From the NCBI RefSeq assembly GCF_018130165.1, contig NZ_JAFCLZ010000007.1, positions 186,001 to 250,000 on the forward strand: 64,000 bases of DNA. Reading direction: 5' to 3'. Numbering within the stretch: the first letter of the stretch is position 1; every line of letters starts with the position of its first letter. Positions 58,291 to 64,000 of the stretch are shown one piece after another. The position numbers were made by a program, and so were the translations under genes. This stretch comes from Bradyrhizobium sp. JYMT SZCCT0180. GTDB taxonomy: Bacteria > Pseudomonadota > Alphaproteobacteria > Rhizobiales > Xanthobacteraceae. The notes beneath the pieces are model-generated. The model had not been told where the DNA came from, made no database searches, and saw only the letters and a program-made list of their open reading frames with translations.

Positions 58291-59586
58291 TTACCTTCCC
58301 AGCGCCTGATAGATCAGCGTCTTCAATGCAAGTTGAATGCGCCCGCGCTGCGACGGCGTCTGCACCATGAAGATCGCGAACATATCGTCCCTGGGATCGA
58401 TGAAGAAGAACGTGCCCGCGACGCCGTCCCAGCGGTATTCGCCCAGCGGCCACGACGTATTCGGCGGCACCGACGTGCGCACCGCAAAGCCGAGGCCGAA
58501 GCCGCTGGTTTCGCCGGGGTAGTAGGCATAGTCGCGCGCGATTTTCGTTTCCGCGCCGATGTGGTCGGACGTCATCAGCGCGATCGTCTCGGGCCTGAGG
58601 TAACGACGGCCTTCGAAAGTGCCGCCATTCAGCAGCATCTGGGCGAAGCGAGCGTAGTCGCCGATGGTGCCCACCATGCCGCCGCCGCCGGACTCCATCC
58701 TCCTCGGCTCCATCGGATCTCGGACGTTGGTGACCGGGCTGATCGCGCGGTCGGTCGGCATCGGCTCGGCAATGCGCGGCCGCATCGCGGGATCGGTGAC
58801 GATGAAGGCCGTCTCGTTCATCCCGAGCGGACCGAGCAACCGTTCCCGCTCAAATTCAAGCAGGGATTTCCCCGACGCCACCTCGATCACGCGACCGAGT
58901 ACGTCGGTGGAAAGGCCGTAGTCCCATCGCGTACCGGGCTGCTCGACCAACGGCAGCTTTGCGACTTGCTCGGCAAATTCGGCATTGGTCAGGTTGCGTC
59001 GCATGAGACCGGCCTCGGCGTAGCGGGCGCGTACGAGACCTCCTCCCATGTAACCGTAAGGCAGGCCGGAGGTATGGCGCAGCAGATCGGTGATCGTAAC
59101 GGGCCGTTCGAGCGGCTCCTCGACGAGCGTCAACGTGCCGTCGTCAGCGCGCTTCTCGACGCCGACTTTTGTCGCCGCAAAGGCCGGGATGTATTTCGAG
59201 ACGGGATCGTCGAGCTTTAATTTTCCGTCCTCGACCAGCATCATCGCGGCCACCGAGGTAATCGGCTTCGACATCGAATAGAGGCGGAAGATGGTATCCG
59301 CGGTCATCGGCAGTTTGGTCGCGACGTCGCGGACGCCGAAGCTCTCGAAATAGACCGGCTTGCCGTGCTGCTGGATCAGCAGGATCGCACCGGGGATTTT
59401 GCCGGTCGCGATCTCGTTGCGGATATAGTCGCCGACCCGCGTCAGGCCTTCGCGCGAAAAGCTTCCCGCGCCCGGCGCAGGCTCGCTGGCACGCACGATA
59501 TGCGACGAGACGAGGACGACGAATGCGGCCAGCGCCGCGACGAAAACACCGCGGAGCCTCACGCCGTCAATTCTCCATCGCTTCAT
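58291..59586 (-). CDS. Exported beta-lactamase-fold serine hydrolase
   Basis: Protein of 431 residues. A signal-like segment (GVFVAALAAFVVLVSSHIVRA) precedes the mature domain. Class C/esterase motifs: SMSK (in FRLYSMSKPITSV), YGLSTDVLG as the YxN equivalent, and the third-motif region near GETSGFGLGFAV. Family members are esterases or peptidases, not necessarily beta-lactamases. It is a paralogue of the following gene with which it overlaps by 20 bases. Confidence 0.88.
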   Translation of the reverse strand: MKRWRIDGVRLRGVFVAALAAFVVLVSSHIVRASEPAPGAGSFSREGLTRVGDYIRNEIATGKIPGAILLIQQHGKPVYFESFGVRDVATKLPMTADTIFRLYSMSKPITSVAAMMLVEDGKLKLDDPVSKYIPAFAATKVGVEKRADDGTLTLVEEPLERPVTITDLLRHTSGLPYGYMGGGLVRARYAEAGLMRRNLTNAEFAEQVAKLPLVEQPGTRWDYGLSTDVLGRVIEVASGKSLLEFERERLLGPLGMNETAFIVTDPAMRPRIAEPMPTDRAISPVTNVRDPMEPRRMESGGGGMVGTIGDYARFAQMLLNGGTFEGRRYLRPETIALMTSDHIGAETKIARDYAYYPGETSGFGLGFAVRTSVPPNTSWPLGEYRWDGVAGTFFFIDPRDDMFAIFMVQTPSQRGRIQLALKTLIYQALGR

Positions 59587-60850
59587 AAACCAACTGTTTG
59601 AGGGTGCGCTGGACGCGCTGCCGTTCGCTGGGGGTCTGTTCCAGCAGCACGAAAAGCATTTCCTGCTTGCGGTCGATCACCATGTAGCAACCCGAGGCGC
59701 CGTCCCATTTCAATTCGCCCAGCGATCCCGGCGGCGGCGGCTTGGCGTTGCCCGGATCGGTGCGCACGGCAAGCCCAAGCGCCATGCCGAAGCCGTCACC
59801 GGGAAAATAGAAGTAGTCCCGCTCGACGCCGGAGCTCTTGCCGGTCTGGTCCGATGCCATCAATTCAAACGTCTTCGGGCTGAGATAGGTCTTGCCCTCG
59901 AACGTCCCGCCGTTGAGCAGCATCTGCGCAAAGCGCGAAAAGTCGGCCATGGTCGAAACCATGCCGCCGCTGGCGGATTCCCATTTCTGGCGAACCTCGG
60001 TCCGGTACTGGCGGCCGACACGGAAATCACTGTCGTTCGGCACCGGCTGGGCGAGCCGTTGCAACCTCTCCGGTTCGGTGACGAAGAAGCCGGTGTCGGT
60101 CATGCCGAGCGGATCGAGCAGCTTTTCCTTCTCGATCTCGAGCAAGGACTTTCCGGAGACGATCTCCATGACCCGCGCCAGAATGTCGGTGGAATGGCCG
60201 TATTGCCAGAGCGCACCCGGCTGGTTGTGCAGCGGCAGCTTGGCGATCCGTTCGGCGAACTCGGCGAGGTCGAATTCGCCAGCATAGATGTTGGCTTCCT
60301 TGTAGGCCTTGCGCACCAGACTGTCGCCATAGAAGCCGTAGGTGATGCCGGAGGTGTGGCGCAACAGGTCGAGAATGGTGATGGGCTGGGTCATCGGCAC
60401 CAGTTCGAGCGTCTTGGTGCCGTCCTCGGCCTTTTTCTCCACGCCGACCTTCATGTTTGCGAACGACGGAATGTATTTCGAGACGGGATCATCGAGCTTG
60501 ATCTTGCCGTCCTGGATCAGTTGCATCGCCACGACTGACGTGATCGCCTTGGTCAGCGATGACAGGCGGAAGATGGTCTTGTCCGTGATCGGCGCCTTGG
60601 AGACCACGTCCTGCACACCGAAGGTCTGATGATAGACCGGCTTGCCGCGCTGCTGGATCAGAACGTTGGCGCCGGCGATCTTGCCGGTTGCGACCTCGTT
60701 GGCGAAGAACTCGCTGATCTTGGCGAGTTTTGCTTCATTGAAACGCGCCCCGGCGGGCATGTCGAAGGTGCCTTGAGCGCGGGCGAGCGGTGACGCCCCC
60801 AGCATCAGCGCGCCACAAACGAGCGCGCACAGCACTTGACGTGAATTCAT
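59567..60850 (-). CDS. Exported beta-lactamase-fold serine hydrolase (paralogue)
   Basis: Protein of 427 residues. Signal MNSRQVLCALVCGALMLGASPLARAQ, then the same domain with SLTK (in FRLSSLTKAITSV) and YGHSTDILA. Residues align along their length with the neighbouring paralogue (e.g. DDPVSKYIPSFANMKVGVEKKAEDGTKTLE). Upstream gene of the pair. Function is likely ester or peptide hydrolysis in the periplasm; substrate is unknown. Confidence 0.89.
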   Translation of the reverse strand: MNSRQVLCALVCGALMLGASPLARAQGTFDMPAGARFNEAKLAKISEFFANEVATGKIAGANVLIQQRGKPVYHQTFGVQDVVSKAPITDKTIFRLSSLTKAITSVVAMQLIQDGKIKLDDPVSKYIPSFANMKVGVEKKAEDGTKTLELVPMTQPITILDLLRHTSGITYGFYGDSLVRKAYKEANIYAGEFDLAEFAERIAKLPLHNQPGALWQYGHSTDILARVMEIVSGKSLLEIEKEKLLDPLGMTDTGFFVTEPERLQRLAQPVPNDSDFRVGRQYRTEVRQKWESASGGMVSTMADFSRFAQMLLNGGTFEGKTYLSPKTFELMASDQTGKSSGVERDYFYFPGDGFGMALGLAVRTDPGNAKPPPPGSLGELKWDGASGCYMVIDRKQEMLFVLLEQTPSERQRVQRTLKQLVYEAMEN

Positions 60851-60898
60851 TGGACCCCTCCCCGGAATTCGCCCGGGGAGTGTAGCGGTCGCGTGTCA

Positions 60899-61450
60899 TC
60901 AGGCACAAGGGCTCCCGAAGGCAGCCAGCGCCGATTCATGCAGGCGGGCGCTATCCTCGGAGAAGCAGCAAAAAATAACGCTGGTCATTTCGGGGGCCGC
61001 GGCGAGCGCATCGACCACGGTTGCGACCGCGATCCCGGCCGCGCGATCGGCGGGGAAGCGATAGACCCCGGTTGAAATCGCTGGAAAGGCCACGGAGGCA
61101 AGACCATGCTTCCGGCAGAGCTCGATGGAACGGCGATAGCAAGCGGCGAGCAAATCGTCTTCGCCAAGGCTGCCGCCGTTCCAGACCGGTCCAACTGTGT
61201 GGATCACATGTTGGGCTTTGAGCCGGTAGCCCCGGGTGATTTTGGCATCGCCGGTCGCACAACCATTCAGCGTGCGACACTCGGCCAACAGTTCAGGTCC
61301 GGCCGCCCGATGGATCGCACCATCGACGCCGCGCCCGCCGAGCAGGGACGAATTCGCGGCGTTGACGATGGCGTCAACGCGCAGTGTCGTGATGTCGGCA
61401 ACGATGACTTCCAGCCGCGCCTTGCCGATCTGGCGCGCTGTCGAACTCAG
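60899..61450 (-). CDS. Macro-domain ADP-ribose hydrolase-like protein, non-ATG start
   Basis: A complete macro domain of 183 codons is encoded only if translation starts upstream of the first TTG at 61288. The conserved N-terminus [20 protein letters not shown] then [20 protein letters not shown] lies in that upstream part, together with the ligand-binding Asp and Asn. In frame the only candidate starts are CTG at 61450 (overlapping the grxD stop as CTGA) and ATT at 61504. The C-terminal half continues [25 protein letters not shown] and [15 protein letters not shown]. Family role: hydrolysis of O-acetyl-ADP-ribose or ADP-ribosyl groups (YmdB). Translational coupling to grxD is likely. Confidence 0.75.
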   Translation of the reverse strand: MSSTARQIGKARLEVIVADITTLRVDAIVNAANSSLLGGRGVDGAIHRAAGPELLAECRTLNGCATGDAKITRGYRLKAQHVIHTVGPVWNGGSLGEDDLLAACYRRSIELCRKHGLASVAFPAISTGVYRFPADRAAGIAVATVVDALAAAPEMTSVIFCCFSEDSARLHESALAAFGSPCA

Positions 61451-61785
61451 GCTGAAGCCGCCGTGTTGACGGCGACGCCCTTGTCGGCGAACAGCTGCTG
61501 CAATTCACCGGCCTGGAACATCTCGCGGATGATGTCGCAGCCGCCGATGAACTCGCCCTTGACGTAGAGCTGCGGAATGGTCGGCCAGTTGGAGTAAGTC
61601 TTGATGCCGTCGCGCAGATCGGCGGATTCCAGAACGTTCAGGCCCTTGTAGCCGACGCCCACGTGATCGAGGATCTGGACCACCTGCCCCGAAAAACCGC
61701 ACTGCGGAAACTGCGGCGTTCCCTTCATGAACAGCACGACGTCGTTCGACTTCACTTCGTTGTCGATGAATTGCTCGATGCTCAT
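61447..61785 (-). CDS. grxD: Monothiol glutaredoxin (CGFS type)
   Basis: Protein of 112 residues from the ATG at 61785, with AGGAAG upstream. CGFS active site in [22 protein letters not shown]; the GSH-binding [23 protein letters not shown] follows. Such glutaredoxins coordinate a bridging [2Fe-2S] cluster and hand it to Fe-S targets, often with BolA. It partly overlaps the macro-domain gene. Confidence 0.96.
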   Translation of the reverse strand: MSIEQFIDNEVKSNDVVLFMKGTPQFPQCGFSGQVVQILDHVGVGYKGLNVLESADLRDGIKTYSNWPTIPQLYVKGEFIGGCDIIREMFQAGELQQLFADKGVAVNTAASA

Positions 61786-62091
61786 ATTCGCTTCCTTTTG
61801 GGGCACAGCCCCCTGCGGCTAAGCCTTACTTACGGGCCGGCTCGTCCGATTCAACCCCGATACTGGTCATATATGTAGCCCAAACCGTTGTGCATCCAAA
61901 GTAAAATGGCGAGGAGCTGGCATGCGCGGCCTTGCCGCGGCGCCCAAAAGGCCAGGCGGCTCATAGTCTGATGGCATCAATATCATGGCGCCGGGAGGCT
62001 TTTTTCCCGGATGGGAACCCCTATCTAGGACGGACTGTCCGTCAGGAACCTGTCTGCCAGAGAAACGTTCTCTCCCGAACCGGAGCCACCA
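61786..62091. promoter_or_regulatory. Divergent region between grxD and egtB
   Basis: No gene in about 300 bases. A 7-base palindrome GACGGAC-T-GTCCGTC (62029-62043) and a CCGGGA-...-TCCCGG hairpin (61991-62010) lie upstream of egtB; their role is unknown. Confidence 0.35.
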
Positions 62092-63342
62092 GTGACGAAA
62101 TCAGTAGCCGCGGCCGCGTTAGCCACCCCCACCCCGTCACTCTTTTCCGACTCCGGCACCCTCGCCCAGCGACTGGTCGACCCCTATCTCGCAGTCCGGG
62201 ACGAGACCGAACGCCGGGCCGCCCCCCTGTCCCCCGAGGATCAGCTGATCCAGTCGATGCCGGACGCCAGCCCGGCAAAGTGGCACCGCGCTCATACCAC
62301 CTGGTTTTTCGAGCAATTCCTGCTCGGCGAGCATTGCGAGGGCTATCGGGTTTTTCATCCCGACTACGCCTTCCTGTTCAACTCCTATTATGTCAGTGCC
62401 GGCCCCCGCCATGCCCGCCACCAGCGCGGTCACCTCACGCGCCCGAGTGCCGACGAAGTCACCGCCTATCGACGCCATGTCGATGCCGCCGTCGTCAAAT
62501 TCTTCCAGACCGCGCGGGAGGACGTGCTTGCCGGACTGGTGCCGCTGGTCGAAGTCGGTCTCAACCACGAGCAACAGCATCAGGAATTGATGCTGACCGA
62601 CATCCTGCACGCCTTCGCCCAGAACCCGATCCCGCCGGCCTATGATGCGGCGTGGCGCTTCCCTGCCCCGACACAAGGCGGTGACGAATGGATCGCCCTC
62701 AACGAAGGCATCCACACCGTCGGGCATACCGACGACAGTTTTCACTTCGACAATGAGAAGCCGGCGCACCGCGCGCTGGTCGGCCCGGTGAAACTCGCCC
62801 GCAGCCTCGTCACCAACGCCGAGTGGCTCGCCTTCATGAAGGACGGCGGTTACGCGACGGCGACGCTGTGGCTGATGGACGGTTTTGCCGCCGTGAACAA
62901 CGAGCAATGGCAGGCGCCCGGCCATTGGCGCCTGGTTGGCGGCGAATGGAAGATCATGACGCTCGGCGGATTGCAGCCGATCGATCCGTCCGCGCCGGTC
63001 AGCCATGTCAGTTATTACGAGGCGGATGCGTTCGCGCGCTGGAGCGGAAAGCATCTGCCGACCGAGATGGAATGGGAAGTCGCGGCACGTGCCGGTCTGT
63101 TGAACGATGCGTTCGGCATCGTCTGGCAGTGGACCCGCAGTTCCTACTCACCCTATCCCGGCTATCGCGCCATCGAAGGCGCGCTCGGCGAATACAACGG
63201 CAAGTTCATGGTCAACCAGCTGGTGCTGCGCGGATCGTCGCTTGCAACTCCGGCCGGTCACAGCCGTATCACCTATCGTAACTTCTTCTACCCGCATCAC
63301 CGCTGGCAATTCACGGGATTGCGCCTTGCAGACTACACCTGA
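62092..63342 (+). CDS. egtB: Ergothioneine biosynthesis sulfoxide synthase EgtB
   Basis: Non-heme iron enzyme of 416 residues starting at GTG 62092. An N-terminal DinB-like domain carries HRAHTTWFFEQFLLG and the iron-binding NHEQQHQELMLTDI. The C-terminal FGE-sulfatase-type domain ends VWQWTRSSYSPYPGYRAIEG ... YNGKFMVNQLVLRGSSLATPAGHSRITYRNFFYPHHRWQFTGLRLA, the full EgtB signature. EgtB joins gamma-glutamylcysteine or cysteine to hercynine through oxygen. It precedes egtD by 103 bases; egtA, egtC and egtE are not in the window. Confidence 0.94.
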   Translation: MTKSVAAAALATPTPSLFSDSGTLAQRLVDPYLAVRDETERRAAPLSPEDQLIQSMPDASPAKWHRAHTTWFFEQFLLGEHCEGYRVFHPDYAFLFNSYYVSAGPRHARHQRGHLTRPSADEVTAYRRHVDAAVVKFFQTAREDVLAGLVPLVEVGLNHEQQHQELMLTDILHAFAQNPIPPAYDAAWRFPAPTQGGDEWIALNEGIHTVGHTDDSFHFDNEKPAHRALVGPVKLARSLVTNAEWLAFMKDGGYATATLWLMDGFAAVNNEQWQAPGHWRLVGGEWKIMTLGGLQPIDPSAPVSHVSYYEADAFARWSGKHLPTEMEWEVAARAGLLNDAFGIVWQWTRSSYSPYPGYRAIEGALGEYNGKFMVNQLVLRGSSLATPAGHSRITYRNFFYPHHRWQFTGLRLADYT

Positions 63343-63350
63343 CCTTTCTC

Positions 63351-63410
63351 AAGCATGATCCGGAACGGCGACGACGCCTTTCCGAACCAGATCATGGACA
63401 ACCTATGATC
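63351..63410. repeat. Small inverted repeat between egtB and egtD
   Basis: CATGATC (63354-63360) and GATCATG (63390-63396) are inverted around CCGGAACGGCG...TTTCCGAACCA. The AAGCATGATCCGGAA...TTCCGAACCAGATCATG arrangement is one I recall as frequent in Bradyrhizobium. Confidence 0.6.
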
Positions 63411-63445
63411 AAAAGCGCGCCGGGAAGCGCGTTCAGGAGAGTATC

Positions 63446-64000
63446 ATGAATGTGCATGCCCCCGCTTTGGCCCACACGCACGAGTTCGATGAGCAGACTA
63501 CGGCGTTTGCGGAAGACGTGATCGGCAACCTCGCGCAGCATCCCAAGCGGCTGTCGCCGAAATATTTCTACGACGTCACGGGGTCGGAGCTGTTCGAACA
63601 GATCACGGTGCTGCCGGAATACTATCCGACCCGTACCGAACTCGGCATTCTGCGCGACCGCGGCGATGCGATTGCCGCGATCATCGCGAAGGGGGCGGCG
63701 CTGGTGGAATTCGGCGCCGGCGCCACCACGAAGGTGCGCCTGCTGCTGGAACGCAGCGACTTCGGCGCCTACGTCCCGGTTGACATATCCGGCGACTTCC
63801 TCAAGGCGCAGGCCGATGCCCTGCGCAAGGATTTCCCCGGTCTCAACGTCTATCCGGTGGCCGCGGATTTCACTGCGCCGTTTGCGCTGCCGGCCGAGAT
63901 CGCCAATATGCCGAAGCTCGGCTTCTTTCCGGGATCGACGCTCGGCAATTTCGAGCCGAATGAAGCCAGCGCCTTCCTGCGCACCGCCCGCGAAATCCTC
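63446..64000 (+). CDS. egtD: L-histidine N-alpha-methyltransferase EgtD (cut by window end)
   Basis: First 185 codons of a SAM-dependent methyltransferase (EgtD family, formerly DUF2260) that makes hercynine. Visible markers: PKRLSPKYFYDVTGSELFEQITVLPEYYPTRTELGIL, then GAALVEFGAGATTKVRLLL with the SAM loop, YVPVDISGDFLKAQA and LGFFPGSTLGNFEPNEA. GGAGA lies upstream of the ATG. The rest of the gene is beyond position 64000. Confidence 0.94.
   Translation, partial: MNVHAPALAHTHEFDEQTTAFAEDVIGNLAQHPKRLSPKYFYDVTGSELFEQITVLPEYYPTRTELGILRDRGDAIAAIIAKGAALVEFGAGATTKVRLLLERSDFGAYVPVDISGDFLKAQADALRKDFPGLNVYPVAADFTAPFALPAEIANMPKLGFFPGSTLGNFEPNEASAFLRTAREIL

Overview
The window is GC-rich alphaproteobacterial chromosome. 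It most resembles Bradyrhizobium or a close relative in the Nitrobacteraceae. This rests on the S4 protein, the CGFS glutaredoxin, the protocatechuate branch genes, EgtB/EgtD, a soluble poly-HAMP hybrid kinase, HWE-family kinase architecture, and many intergenic palindromic elements of the kind I recall from Bradyrhizobium genomes. Species was not determined and no database was searched. Genes are dense, with no rRNA, tRNA, CRISPR array, transposase or integrase seen.

Layout. 1-3288 (minus): a TetR-HlyD-ABC ATPase-permease drug-efflux operon with a self-operator lying inside its promoter. 3649-6608: a TctC/Bug solute receptor, a double-glycine leader peptide resembling a bacteriocin precursor, a DUF2000 protein and two exported proteins. 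6844-13873 (minus): a cox-type cluster (coxG, coxS, coxM, coxD, coxE, two XdhC halves, a MoCF-domain/nucleotidyltransferase fusion) from which the catalytic large subunit coxL is missing. 14112-16787: pcaB, pcaD, pcaC of the beta-ketoadipate pathway. 18040-23225: a complete Liv branched-chain amino-acid ABC transporter with its receptor, closed by a strong terminator. 23536-34904: a signalling island with a 2,095-residue poly-HAMP hybrid kinase, a REC-PAS-HWE kinase, a single-domain response regulator and a MASE4-PAS-PAS hybrid kinase.

34988-43810 is mixed: a P1 (NylC-like) peptidase, an EF-hand protein, rpe, an island of less typical base composition with an NTF2-like and an AraC protein, several small proteins, and a Ser/Thr kinase-universal stress protein fusion next to a phosphoesterase. 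44674-52643: a TetR gene with a small upstream ORF, purB, an M20 amidohydrolase, cytochrome b561, murI, a GST, a GrpB protein and a class III cyclase homologue lacking a metal-binding aspartate. 52644-53617 is a long non-coding stretch carrying a structured, probably repeated element. 53618-64000: a cupin, an acyltransferase-fold protein, rpsD with a near-consensus promoter and terminator, an FMN alpha-hydroxy-acid oxidase, a threonine aldolase, two tandem beta-lactamase-fold hydrolases, a macro-domain protein with no ordinary start codon, grxD, and the ergothioneine genes egtB and (cut by the window end) egtD.

At least fourteen intergenic palindromic or composite elements in several families are scattered between genes, some inside operons. 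The most rewarding items are the incomplete cox cluster, the leaderless self-regulated TetR operon, the 11-copy 92-residue HAMP array, the double-glycine peptide, the small ORFs missed by length cut-offs, the macro-domain start problem and the structured non-coding element near 53.2 kb.
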